Shown here one piece after another: positions 18,185 through 26,992 of a DNA stretch of 64,000 bases (positions are counted from its first letter, which is position 1; each line of letters opens with the position of its first letter). Source of the DNA: an uncultured Poribacteria bacterium. GTDB lineage: Bacteria > Poribacteria > WGA-4E > WGA-3G. Below the pieces are notes generated by a model that was given only the letters and a program-made list of their open reading frames with translations, searched no databases and had not been told where the DNA came from. Both the position numbers and the translations under genes were made by a program. The stretch covers positions 1,060,481 to 1,124,480 of the forward strand of contig OY282383.1 in the NCBI GenBank assembly GCA_958295855.1, given 5' to 3'.

Positions 18185-19663
18185 ATGCGAAAAATCACAC
18201 TGATGTTCTCCGTTTTTGTGCTGCTGACGTTGCCACTGACAGATGTGGCTGTAGCCGCCTGGAAGGCGAATACCGTCGAGAACCAGACGACAGAGAATGT
18301 GTATGTTATCTATTCAACTTGGCGTGGTGCGAAAGGGAGTATTCCAAGAGGGTATCGTACGATAGGGCCCTACCGTATTTCTCCGGGGCAGCAACGTTCA
18401 TTTAATGCGTGGGCTAATAGTAATATCTATTTCCGTATCTCTCAATCCGGGGAGGCGCTGAAACCTGCGAGTGCCACAGAGACGTTTGCTTTTTACCTTC
18501 ATCCAAGTGCCGCGTTTACTCTTGTTTCCGGGCAAATGAACGCTGCCGTGACGGTGGCACAACTGACGTATACAAACCATGCGCGTGGTACCTTGGTCCA
18601 TGAGGATGGTTTTATGAAGTATGCCAATGGCGCGCGGATTTCAGTGTCCTCCGGGTGGGTGCCTGGCAACGAAGCGGTTACTCCGCCTGAAGAGGCCTCA
18701 GTGGATGTGAACGGTGATGGCGTTGTGGATGCCTCGGATGTAGCGTTGGTAGCGTCGCGTTTAGGTGCGCGTGGTGCCAATTCTGCGGATGTGAATGGCG
18801 ATGGTGTTGTTGACGCGACAGATATAATATTGGTCTCCAATGCGCTCGGTACAACGGTTAGTCCGGAGGACGACGGTACCCAGGGTGGGGGCACAATCCC
18901 TGATGGCATGGTGCTTATCCCCGCTGGTGAATTTGAGATGGGCAGCGAGGCTGCAGATGCGAGGGTTGATGAACAGCCCATCCACACTGTCTATGTGGAT
19001 GCGTTCTACATGGACAAACACGAGGTGACCAATCTGGATTACAAGCAGTTTGTGTTAGCAAATCCGCAGTGGCAAAAGTCCCGGATTCCACGTTCCCTCC
19101 ACGATGGCGACTACCTTAAACACTGGAGTGGTAATAACTATCCGGCAGGTAAAGCGCACCATCCTGTGACGTATGTTTCTTGGTATGGTGCGATGGCTTA
19201 TGCGGCGTGGGCGGGGAAGCGTTTGCCGACAGAGGCTGAATGGGAGCGTGCTGCGCGTGGGGGCCATGCGGGTTTGAAGTATCCGTGGGGTAACACGATA
19301 GATGCGAGCCGGACGAACTTTGGCCGTCGTATTGGGGATACCGCCGTTGTAAGGAGTTATCCTAAGAACGACTATGGTTTGTATGACATGTGTGGTAACG
19401 TTTGGGAGTGGTGTCTTGATGCGTATGATATCGACTTCTATTTTTCATCTCCGAGTCGTAATCCGCTAAGCGATGTGAAGACGTTATCGAATCTGGATTT
19501 AGTAACATCAGACTTCACAAACGTTAAAACTTCGCGCGTGTTGCGGGGTGGCTCTTGGAGCAATGGTGCGCAGAACGTACGCGTCGCCTACCGCAATAGG
19601 AGGTTGCCAACGTACTCGGACCGCTACCTCGGGTTCCGTTGCGTGAGGGCGGTATCCCCCTGA
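18185..19663 (+). CDS. Secreted dockerin plus FGE/SUMF1-domain protein A with a hypervariable tail
   Basis: The 492-residue product has a signal peptide (cleavage near AVAA, residue 22), an unrecognised domain (about 25-160) shared with the proteins at 22625 and 25284, a type I dockerin pair with two Ca-binding loops (DVNGDGVVDASD and DVNGDGVVDATD, about 175-225), and a formylglycine-generating-enzyme-like domain (about 240-492: GMVLIPAGEFEMGS, RLPTEAEWERAARGG, NVWEWCLD, RVLRGGSW, GFRCVRA). FGE domains often serve as C-type-lectin-like binding scaffolds rather than enzymes. The 24 codons at 19559-19630 differ sharply from the paralogues, as in a variable repeat. AAAGGAG precedes the ATG. Confidence 0.92.
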   Translation: MRKITLMFSVFVLLTLPLTDVAVAAWKANTVENQTTENVYVIYSTWRGAKGSIPRGYRTIGPYRISPGQQRSFNAWANSNIYFRISQSGEALKPASATETFAFYLHPSAAFTLVSGQMNAAVTVAQLTYTNHARGTLVHEDGFMKYANGARISVSSGWVPGNEAVTPPEEASVDVNGDGVVDASDVALVASRLGARGANSADVNGDGVVDATDIILVSNALGTTVSPEDDGTQGGGTIPDGMVLIPAGEFEMGSEAADARVDEQPIHTVYVDAFYMDKHEVTNLDYKQFVLANPQWQKSRIPRSLHDGDYLKHWSGNNYPAGKAHHPVTYVSWYGAMAYAAWAGKRLPTEAEWERAARGGHAGLKYPWGNTIDASRTNFGRRIGDTAVVRSYPKNDYGLYDMCGNVWEWCLDAYDIDFYFSSPSRNPLSDVKTLSNLDLVTSDFTNVKTSRVLRGGSWSNGAQNVRVAYRNRRLPTYSDRYLGFRCVRAVSP

Positions 19664-19673
19664 GCCTTTACCC

Positions 19674-19841
19674 CTGTTGGATTTAGGGCATCGAGCCCCG
19701 GGCGTGTATCAGAACCAGAGCCGTGCGGCATATTGGGATGGGCGCAATGCTGCGGGTGAGCGTGTTGCGAGTGGCGTGTATTTTTACACGGTTGAAGCGG
19801 GCACTTTTCGTGCCACGCGCAAGATGTTGATGGTGAAGTAA
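19674..19841 (+). pseudogene. Truncated sorting-domain gene (C-terminal 55 codons)
   Basis: The open stretch reads LDLGHRAPGVYQN...YFYTVEAGTFRATRKMLMVK and stop, matching residues about 144-198 of the intact protein at 24256-24852 almost exactly. It joins directly to the tail of FGE gene A, with no start codon or signal peptide. It appears to be a deletion remnant of a copy that once followed gene A. Confidence 0.8.
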
Positions 19842-19931
19842 CGAGGCAGAGGGCTGCCGCTCTTTTCCTCCGAATGTGTAGGAGCAGATTTCAGATTTGC
19901 CCTCGTCGTTCAGAATAAAAAAGAAAGGAAA

Positions 19932-22241
19932 ATGCGAATGAATAACAAGAAATCTATTTACCAGAACTTGGGGCTTGCTCATGTCGTCAGCCTTGTTTTC
20001 ACCGCGTGCATGCTCTTTTTGGCACCTCCCCGGCTAGCAACCGCGCAGACCGTTGACATTCCAGACTCCGGCCTCCGCGCAGCTCTTGAATTGGCACTAG
20101 GTAAAGCAGCAGAGGAGGACATTACTCAGGCGGAGATAATGAGTTTGGAATCGCTTGAGGCATCTGAATACGGTATTCGCAATCTAACAGGCCTTGAGTT
20201 TGCTACCAATCTAACAAGGTTGTATCTTCGTGTCAACCATATATCTGATGTGTCCCCACTCAAGGATTTGACAAAATTAACAAGATTGTCTCTTTACGGC
20301 AATCAAGGTATATCCGATCTGTCCCCACTCAAGGATTTGACAGAATTGACATACCTGGACCTTGATGACAATGCGATATCGGACATAGCGCCACTCAAAG
20401 CGTTGACAAAATTGGAGTGGTTGGACCTTCAGCGCAACAACGTGATATCTGATGTGTCCCCACTCAAAGCGTTGACAAAACTGAGACACTTGGATCTTGA
20501 CAGCAACCAGATATCTGATGTGTCCCCACTCAAAGCGTTGACAGAACTAGCATGGTTGGATATTTCTGACAATGCGATATCGGACATATCGCCACTCAAA
20601 ACGTTGACAGAACTAGCATGGTTGGATGTTGATGACAATGCGATATCGGACATATCGTCACTCAAAACGTTGACAAAACTAGCATGGTTTGATGCTGATG
20701 ACAATGCGATATCGGACATATTGCCACTCAAAGCGTTGACGGAACTGGCAGAATTGGATCTTGACGACAACCAGATATCTGATGTGTCCCACCTCAAAGC
20801 GTTGACAAAATTGATAGTACTGGATCTTGATGGCAACCAGATATCGGATGTGTCTCCACTCAAGGATATGACAAAATTGATAGTGCTGGATCTTGATGGC
20901 AACCAGATATCTGATGTATCCCCCCTCAAAGCGTTGACAGAACTGACAGAATTAGATCTTCACGACAACCAGATATCGGACATATTCCCCCTCAAAGCGT
21001 TGACAGAACTGAGACACTTGGATCTTGATGACAATGCGATATCTGACATATTGCCCCTCAAAGCGTTGACAAAATTGATAGTGCTGGATCTTGATGGCAA
21101 CCAGATATCTGATGTATCCCCCCTCAAAGCGTTGACAGAACTGACAGAGTTAGATCTTCACGACAACCAGATATCGGATTTTTCCCCGATCGATGGATTG
21201 ATAGGTAATCTGGTGGAATATGATAATAGCAACCAAACAGGTTTGCTTATCAAGGCGGAGGAGGTTAACCGCCTGCCTGTGGATGTCAACGGTGATGGCG
21301 TTGTGGATGCCTCGGATGTAGCGTTTGTAGCGTCGCGTTTGGGTGTGCGTGGTGCCAATTCTGCGGATGTGAATGGCGATGGTGTCGTCAACGCAGCAGA
21401 TATAACCCTGGTCGCCAATGCACTCGGTACAACGGTTAGTCCGGAGGACGACGTTACCCAGGGTGGGGGCACAATCCCCGATGGCATGGTGCTTATCCCC
21501 GCTGGTGAATTTGAGATGGGGAGCGATGATGCAGATGCGGAGGTTCATGAACAGCCCATCCACACTGTCTATGTGGATGCGTTCTACATGGACAAACACG
21601 AGGTCACCAATCTGGATTACAAGCAGTTTGTGTTAGCGAATCCGCAGTGGCAAAAGGCCCGGATTCCACGTTCCCTCCACAATGGCACCTACCTCTACCA
21701 CTGGAGCGGGAATAACTATCCGGCAGGTAAAGCGCACCATCCTGTGACGTATGTTTCTTGGTATGGTGCGATGGCTTATGCGGCGTGGGCGGGGAAGCGT
21801 TTGCCGACAGAGGCGGAGTGGGAGCGTGCTGCGCGTGGGGGCCATGCGGGTTTGAAGTATCCGTGGGGGAATACGATTTCAAGCGTGAATGCGAACTACG
21901 GCTTGAACGTGGGTGATACGCGGGGAGTAGGGAGTTATGCGGCGAACGATTATGGTTTGTATGACATGGTAGGGAATGTATGGGAGTGGTGTCTTGATGC
22001 GTATGATGGCGAATTCTATTTTTCATCTTTTCGTCGTAATCCGCTAAGTGATGTGAATACGTTATCGAATCTGGATTTGGTAACATCAGACTTCATAAAC
22101 GTTACAAGTTCGCGCGTATTGCGGGGTGGCTCTTGGTTCTTTACCGCACAGCCCGCACGCGTCTCCGGCCGCTTCGGGTTTACGCCGACGGTCACGCTCC
22201 CCTTCTTCGGGTTCCGCTGCGTGAGGGCGGTAACCCCTTAA
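19932..22241 (+). CDS. Secreted leucine-rich repeat plus dockerin plus FGE-domain protein B
   Basis: The 769 residues start with a signal peptide (cleavage near TAQ, residue 36). About 15 LRR units of 22 residues follow (about 80-440; pattern LKALTELxxLDLDDNQISDVSP, as in internalins). Then come a dockerin pair (about 452-500) and an FGE-like domain (about 515-769). The LRR array is usually a protein-binding surface. The FGE part is nearly identical to protein A except for the 24-codon variable stretch at 22137-22208 and a second patch around residues 665-690. AAGGA lies before the ATG at 19932. The region before it is duplicated at 24855-24954. Confidence 0.92.
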   Translation: MRMNNKKSIYQNLGLAHVVSLVFTACMLFLAPPRLATAQTVDIPDSGLRAALELALGKAAEEDITQAEIMSLESLEASEYGIRNLTGLEFATNLTRLYLRVNHISDVSPLKDLTKLTRLSLYGNQGISDLSPLKDLTELTYLDLDDNAISDIAPLKALTKLEWLDLQRNNVISDVSPLKALTKLRHLDLDSNQISDVSPLKALTELAWLDISDNAISDISPLKTLTELAWLDVDDNAISDISSLKTLTKLAWFDADDNAISDILPLKALTELAELDLDDNQISDVSHLKALTKLIVLDLDGNQISDVSPLKDMTKLIVLDLDGNQISDVSPLKALTELTELDLHDNQISDIFPLKALTELRHLDLDDNAISDILPLKALTKLIVLDLDGNQISDVSPLKALTELTELDLHDNQISDFSPIDGLIGNLVEYDNSNQTGLLIKAEEVNRLPVDVNGDGVVDASDVAFVASRLGVRGANSADVNGDGVVNAADITLVANALGTTVSPEDDVTQGGGTIPDGMVLIPAGEFEMGSDDADAEVHEQPIHTVYVDAFYMDKHEVTNLDYKQFVLANPQWQKARIPRSLHNGTYLYHWSGNNYPAGKAHHPVTYVSWYGAMAYAAWAGKRLPTEAEWERAARGGHAGLKYPWGNTISSVNANYGLNVGDTRGVGSYAANDYGLYDMVGNVWEWCLDAYDGEFYFSSFRRNPLSDVNTLSNLDLVTSDFINVTSSRVLRGGSWFFTAQPARVSGRFGFTPTVTLPFFGFRCVRAVTP
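20230..21190 (+). repeat. 66-bp LRR-coding tandem repeats
   Basis: About 15 copies of a 66-base unit code for the LRR array. Several neighbouring copies are almost identical at DNA level (for example the units with CTGGATCTTGATGGCAACC), so slippage or unequal crossing-over could change the array length. Confidence 0.8.
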
Positions 22242-22243
22242 GC

Positions 22244-22346
22244 AAGGTAGCAGGCACACTCCGTGTGCCGTAGCTGTCCCTGCGGTGGGCAGGCACACTC
22301 CGTGGGTTTCCGTAGCTGTCCCTGCGGTGGGCAGGCACACTCCGTG
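22244..22346. repeat. Cluster of GGCACACTCCGTG palindromes
   Basis: Three successive copies of GCAGGCACACTCCGTG with CCGTAGCTGTCCCTGCGGTG spacers follow gene B. The same cluster, shortened to two copies, follows gene C at 24101-24160, so it is part of the duplicated cassette. It may act as a transcript end. Confidence 0.7.
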
Positions 22347-22442
22347 GATTTCCGTTGCAACCAAATTTAATTCTCTTTTCTCACAAAATGTCAACACAAC
22401 CGATGTCCCAACGACATCACAAACCAAAGAAAGGATTTTACA

Positions 22443-22575
22443 ATAAAAACAAGGATGATGACAACGCCGACACTTCTCATTTGCCTGATTGCGCTACTCA
22501 CGGTGGGCTTCGCCCTCCACAGCATGCGCCAGGCACAACCGAACAGAGGGCTGTCTCTCTTCTTCTCCGCTTGAG
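22443..22575 (+). pseudogene. Decayed sorting-domain gene, signal-peptide end only
   Basis: The first 34 codons match the signal region of the intact gene at 24256-24852 (MMTTPTLLICLIALLTVGFA), but the first ATG has become ATA and everything from residue about 34 to the stop is deleted. The break joins CAACCGAAC to AGAGGGCTG, which in the intact copy lies after the stop codon. The short frame ends at 22575. Confidence 0.75.
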
Positions 22576-22624
22576 CAGGAGGGAGGGGAGTTGTGTCCTC
22601 GATTCATAGCAAAGGAGTAAACTT

Positions 22625-24100
22625 ATGCGAAAAATAACACTGATGTTCTCCGTTTTTGTGCTGCTGACGTTGCTACTGACAGATGTGGCCGTGGCCGCCT
22701 GGCAGGCGAATACCGTCGAGAACCAGACGACAGAAAATGTGTATGTAATCTATTCAACTTGGCGTGGTGCGAGCGGCAGTTTTCCGCGTGGGTATCGGAC
22801 GATAGGATATTACCGTATTTCGCCTGGGCAGCAACGTTCGTTTTACGCGTGGGCTAATAGTAATATCTATTTCCGTATCTCTCAATCTGGTGAGGCGATG
22901 AAACCGCAAAGTGCCACAGAGACGTTTGCTTTTTGGATTCATCCGCGTGCCGCGTTTACGTTGGTGTCTGGCAAACTGGATGATGAGGTGACGCCTGCAC
23001 AACTGACGTATGCAAACCAGGCGCGCGGTAGCTTGGTGCAAGAAGACGGTTTCCTGAAATATGCCAACGGTGCGCGGATTTCAGTGACCTCCGGGTGGGT
23101 GCCTGTCAACGAAGCGGTTACTCCGCCCGAGCTGCCTGGGGATGTCAACGGTGATGGCGTTGTGGATTCAGCGGATGTAGCGTTGGTAGCGTCGCGTTTG
23201 GGTGTGCGTGGTGCCAATTCTGCGGATGTGAATGGCGATGGCGTTGTTGACGCGACAGATATAATATTGGTCTCCAATGCGCTCGGTACAACGGTAGGTC
23301 CAGGAGACGACGTTGCCCAGGGTGGCACTGAAGGCATGGTGCTGATTCCCGCCGGTGAATTTCGGATGGGCAGTAACGATGCGGCAGCAGGTTCTGATGA
23401 GCAACCTGTGCATTCTGTTTATGTTGATGCGTTTTACATGGATGAGTATGAGGTGACGAATGCACAATATGCCGCGTTTCTCACTGCCAAAGGAAAACAT
23501 GCGGAGGCAGGCCACACGTGGTTGGATATTGGCGATGGTGATGAACGGATTGAACTGGTTGAACGGGTTGGGGGTGTGTACCGTGCGAAGGCCGGCTATG
23601 AGAATCACCCTGTGGTTGAAGTAAGTTGGTATGGTGCGATGGCGTATGCACAATGGGCGGGGAAGCGTTTACCAACGGAGGCGGAATGGGAGAAGGCGGC
23701 TCGTGGTGGTTTGGCGGGGCTCAAATATCCGTGGGGTGACACGATAGATTCGAGCAAGGCGAACTACAATAATCATATTAGGGATACCACGGCTGTAGGA
23801 AAGCATTCACCGAACAGGTATGGGTTGTATGACATGGCCGGGAATGTGTGGGAGTGGTGCTTGGACGAGTATAATGCAGGTTTCTATGCTATTTCTCCGA
23901 GTCAAAACCCGTTGTCTGGTGCGAATAGTGTGAGGTGGTTATTAGATAACTATACAGGTGTTAATTCTTCGCGCGTGTTGCGGGGTGGCTCTTGGAACAA
24001 TAACGCTCAGTACGTGCGCGTCGCCGACCGCTACAGGCGTACGCCAACGCTCACGCCCTACTACTTCGGGTTCCGTTGCGTGAGGGCGGTAACCCCTTAA
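22625..24100 (+). CDS. Secreted dockerin plus FGE-domain protein C with a hypervariable tail
   Basis: The 491-residue protein has the same plan as protein A: signal peptide, shared N-terminal domain (about 25-160), dockerin pair (DVNGDGVVDSAD and DVNGDGVVDATD), and FGE domain (GMVLIPAGEFRMGS, RLPTEAEWEKAARGG, NVWEWCLD, RVLRGGSW, GFRCVRA). The middle of the FGE domain differs more from A than B does and contains ERVGGVYRAKAGYENHPVVEVSW. The variable stretch is 23996-24067. The promoter-proximal bases and AAAGGAG site are the same as for gene A. It probably sits on or outside the cell surface. Confidence 0.92.
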   Translation: MRKITLMFSVFVLLTLLLTDVAVAAWQANTVENQTTENVYVIYSTWRGASGSFPRGYRTIGYYRISPGQQRSFYAWANSNIYFRISQSGEAMKPQSATETFAFWIHPRAAFTLVSGKLDDEVTPAQLTYANQARGSLVQEDGFLKYANGARISVTSGWVPVNEAVTPPELPGDVNGDGVVDSADVALVASRLGVRGANSADVNGDGVVDATDIILVSNALGTTVGPGDDVAQGGTEGMVLIPAGEFRMGSNDAAAGSDEQPVHSVYVDAFYMDEYEVTNAQYAAFLTAKGKHAEAGHTWLDIGDGDERIELVERVGGVYRAKAGYENHPVVEVSWYGAMAYAQWAGKRLPTEAEWEKAARGGLAGLKYPWGDTIDSSKANYNNHIRDTTAVGKHSPNRYGLYDMAGNVWEWCLDEYNAGFYAISPSQNPLSGANSVRWLLDNYTGVNSSRVLRGGSWNNNAQYVRVADRYRRTPTLTPYYFGFRCVRAVTP

Positions 24101-24255
24101 GGTAGCAGGCACACTCCGTGTGCCGTAGCTGCCCCTGTGGCGGGCAGGCACACTCCGTGGATTTCCGTTGCAACCAAATTTAATTCTCTTTTCTCACAAA
24201 ATGTCAACACAACCGATGTCCCAACGACATCACAAACCAAAGGAAGGATTTTATA

Positions 24256-24852
24256 ATGAAAACAAGGATGATGACAACGCCGACACTTCTCATTTGCCTG
24301 CTTGCGCTACTCACGGTGGGCTTCGCCCTCCACAGCATGAGCCAGGCACAACCGAACACCGACTTCGCTGGCGATATGCGCCAGGTGAACCCGCCGCTTG
24401 ACAGCAGGTTTGTCGCGGAACCCTACGCACCCGGGCCCGCTGTCTCGCCTCAAAGGGTGCAGGGATGGTTGGATCTGTTGCGCGCCGAAAATGACGGTTC
24501 CGCTGTTTTTGCCAAGGGGATAGCTAACCTTGAAGCACTGCTCACCTCGCTGACACCCGCGCAGAGTGTGCTGCTGCCGAACTACCCGAACCCGTTCAAC
24601 CCCGAAACGTGGATACCCTATCAGTTGGCACACGCTGCCGAGGTAAAGGTGTCGATTTATGCAGCAAATGGCAGTTTGGTTCGGATGTTGGATTTAGGGC
24701 ATCGAGCCCCGGGCGTGTATCAGAACAAGAGCCGTGCGGCGTATTGGGATGGACGTAATGCCGCGGGTGAGCGTGTTGCGAGTGGCGTGTATTTCTACAC
24801 GGTTGAAGCGGGCGCTTTTCGTGCGACGCGCAAGATGTTGATAGTGAAGTAA
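24256..24852 (+). CDS. Secreted protein with a NYPNPFNPETW C-terminal sorting domain (intact copy)
   Basis: The 198 residues start with a signal peptide (cleavage near SQAQ, residue 31), then a helical linker (SPQRVQGWLDLLRAEND), and end in the typical poribacterial form of a type IX-like sorting domain: LLPNYPNPFNPETWIPYQL, SIYAANGSLVRMLDLG, SRAAYWDGRNAAGERVASG, ATRKMLIVK. Such C-terminal domains direct export and surface attachment in Bacteroidetes; the link to T9SS here is by similarity. GGAAGGA precedes the ATG. Three truncated relatives lie upstream at 18044, 19674 and 22443. Confidence 0.9.
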   Translation: MKTRMMTTPTLLICLLALLTVGFALHSMSQAQPNTDFAGDMRQVNPPLDSRFVAEPYAPGPAVSPQRVQGWLDLLRAENDGSAVFAKGIANLEALLTSLTPAQSVLLPNYPNPFNPETWIPYQLAHAAEVKVSIYAANGSLVRMLDLGHRAPGVYQNKSRAAYWDGRNAAGERVASGVYFYTVEAGAFRATRKMLIVK

Positions 24853-24854
24853 CG

Positions 24855-25283
24855 AGGCAGAGGGCTGCCGCTCCTTTTCTCCGAATGTGTAGGAGCAGAT
24901 TTCAGATTTGCCCCTCGTCGTTCAGAATAAAAAAGAAAGGAAAATGCGAATGAATACCTCCGGACGACGTTGATGGTGGGGGCGGTGCTCTCCCGCCAGA
25001 TGACCCGGATGATGATGGTGGGGGCGGTGCTCTCCCGCCAGATGACCCGGATGATGATGGGGGCGGAGATCTCCCTTAGCTTGAGGATGCCGCTGAGGAC
25101 TCCATGAGGATGACTTTGCGCATCCCGCCGATCCTTACTAAAAAAGAACGTAAGTAGGTTGGGTTGAAGACCGCGAGCGATGACAGCACCGGCCCAAGAA
25201 AGCTGAGGCGTTTCTAGACTGCTCGGAGGCAAAGATATCCAGTGAAACCCAACCTTTTTCTAAATCAATGAAGGAGAAGAAAA
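24855..25283. other. Spacer with a duplicated leader and a 42-bp tandem repeat
   Basis: Bases 24855-24954 repeat the leader of gene B (19844-19941), including the initiating ATGCGAATGAAT, but the gene body is missing. At 24972-25075 a 42-base unit occurs 2.4 times and reads as a Pro/Asp/Gly linker (PPDDPDDDGGGG) that ends at TAG. This looks like the joint between two deleted genes. From 25080 to the next start nothing is recognised. Confidence 0.65.
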
Positions 25284-26306
25284 ATGCAGAAGACAACTGT
25301 CAGCATGTTCCTTTTTGTCCTGCTGACGCTAACCCTAACACAGTTGGCAGTGGCACAATGGCAGGATAACATAGTCACCAACCAGACCACGGAAGATATC
25401 TATATTGTCTATTCTACGCTCATGGCGCGCAATAGCAGCGGAAGTATTCCAGCGGGGCACCGTACAACGGGTTTTTACCGCATCCAAGCAGATCAGCACC
25501 GCGTGTTTAGGGCATGGGCTAATAATCCCATCTACTTCCAAATATGGAAAGGCGGCAGAGTTATTAAACCCCTCAGCTCCACGCAGACGGTGAGTGCTTG
25601 GGTTCATCCCAACCGGGGGTTTACGGTTGTGACAGAAAGTGCAATTAGTGTTCCTGTGTCAACCGCGCAAATTCGTTATACGAGTCGCAGTAGAAATGAG
25701 TTAGAGCAGCGAGATGGCTTCATCAGGTACGCCAACGGTGCGCGGATTTCAGTGACCTCCGGGTGGGTGCCTGTCAACGCCCCGGTCACTCCGCCCGCTG
25801 TGTCTGTTGATGTGAACGGTGATGGTGTAGTTGATGCCTCGGATGTAGCCTTGGTAGCGTCGCGTTTAGGTGTGACTGGTGCCGATGCGGCGGATGTGAA
25901 TGGTGATGGTATTGTTGACGCGACGGATATAACATTGGTCTCCAATGCGATCGGTACAATAGTACTTCTGCCGGTGGCAGAGGAGAAAACCCTCCCCCAA
26001 AAGGTCTTTGAAAAGTACAGTCTGACGCTCCAACAAGCGGATATCCAAAGGTTCCTTCCAACTGTCCTGGAGGCACTTAAGGACCCTGATGTTCAAAACC
26101 GCTTGAACCCAACTACCATAGAAATCCTTATTGATAACCCTGACATCCTAAGGCAGCTCGCTCCGGCTGTAGAAGAGGATTTTATAACACTTCTGAAAGA
26201 AAATGCCGCTCTCCAAAGAATGCTCAGAGATGCGGACGTTCAAACGCTGCTTCAGGATCCCGATGCTATCGCGGAATTCACAGCACTAATTAGTGGGGAA
26301 AGATAG
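25284..26306 (+). CDS. Secreted protein D: shared N-terminal domain, dockerin, helical tail
   Basis: The 340-residue product has a signal peptide (cleavage near AVAQ, residue 24), the same unrecognised N-terminal domain as proteins A and C (QTTEDIYIVYST, YRIQADQHRVF, RYANGARISVTSGWVP), a dockerin pair (DVNGDGVVDASD, DVNGDGIVDATD), and in place of an FGE domain a helical tail (about 235-340) with repeated DPDVQ/NPDIL/DADVQ phrases. AAGGAG precedes the ATG. The stop is followed after 10 bases by FGE-coding DNA, so a fusion may have been lost. Confidence 0.88.
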   Translation: MQKTTVSMFLFVLLTLTLTQLAVAQWQDNIVTNQTTEDIYIVYSTLMARNSSGSIPAGHRTTGFYRIQADQHRVFRAWANNPIYFQIWKGGRVIKPLSSTQTVSAWVHPNRGFTVVTESAISVPVSTAQIRYTSRSRNELEQRDGFIRYANGARISVTSGWVPVNAPVTPPAVSVDVNGDGVVDASDVALVASRLGVTGADAADVNGDGIVDATDITLVSNAIGTIVLLPVAEEKTLPQKVFEKYSLTLQQADIQRFLPTVLEALKDPDVQNRLNPTTIEILIDNPDILRQLAPAVEEDFITLLKENAALQRMLRDADVQTLLQDPDAIAEFTALISGER

Positions 26307-26316
26307 GCACCAGTCT

Positions 26317-26741
26317 CTACCTAGGGTGGCACTGAAGGCATGGTGCTTATCCCCGCTGGTGAATTTGAGATGGGGAGCGATGATGCTGAGGCATATGCCG
26401 ATGAACAGCCTGTGCATACCGTCTATGTAGATGCATTCTATATGGATAAGTATGAGGTGACGAATGCACAATATGCCGCGTTTCTCAACGCCAAAGGCAA
26501 ACATGCGGAGGCAGGCCACACGTGGTTGGATATTGGAGATGCCCGGATTGAACGCGTTGGTGGTGTGTACCGTGCGAAAGCCGGCTATGAGAATCACCCT
26601 GTTGTTGAAGTCAGTTGGTATGGTGCGATGGCGTATGCGGCGTGGAAGGGTAAACGTTTGCCTTGGAAGCACGGAAGCGCGGAAGGGCACGTTTCCTTTG
26701 TTTCCATCCACCCTTTCCTCCCTGTCCTCCTTAAAATATAA
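26317..26741 (+). pseudogene. FGE-domain gene fragment, truncated at both ends
   Basis: After an in-frame TAG the sequence reads GGTEGMVLIPAGEFEMGS and continues in close agreement with protein C through GKRLP. It then departs into unrelated sequence (WKHGSAEGHV...) and stops at 26741. The second half of the domain, including the variable stretch, is missing. There is no signal peptide or ribosome site, so it is likely dead. Confidence 0.8.
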
Positions 26742-26840
26742 AATTGATTTTGTAAAATGGCTTGATATAATTTCAATTTTCCTTTATAATTTTGGTGAAT
26801 CCGTGTACCATGATTGTGTTAATTTGAATGCTAAAATATT

Positions 26841-26869
26841 TTGACACAGGAAAGAAAAAATGCTATAAT
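26841..26869 (+). promoter_or_regulatory. Near-perfect sigma70 promoter for guaB
   Basis: TTGACA at 26841-26846 and TATAAT at 26864-26869 are separated by 17 bases, a full consensus match in an AT-rich stretch. Transcription would begin near 26876, leaving a leader of about 117 bases before guaB. No riboswitch motif was recognised in that leader. Confidence 0.8.
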
Positions 26870-26992
26870 ATATTACAATTGGTAAAAGACACTTTTAAGG
26901 CAAAGCTTGCAGGTTTCCCATATTGAGAAAATTAGGGCAGCGTTGGGTGCGCCTCTCATCCATCTCAACTTGCATTGAAGGAGACGATTCTG

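Noticed and set aside
20429..20929. Minus-strand frame with regular SDIWLPSRSST repeats
   Set aside because: It is only the antisense of the LRR-coding repeats.
20230..21190. CRISPR-like regular repeats
   Set aside because: The 66-base period is the codon period of the LRR array in one open frame, with no unique spacers.
22355..22609. 84-codon frame between genes B and C
   Set aside because: It is the wrong frame over the decayed sorting-domain gene and has no ribosome site.
18185..26741. A complete diversity-generating retroelement in the window
   Set aside because: No reverse transcriptase frame with a YxDD motif and no fourth copy of the GGGGTGGCTCTTGG...TGCGTGAGGGCGG region was found, so only target-like genes are present.
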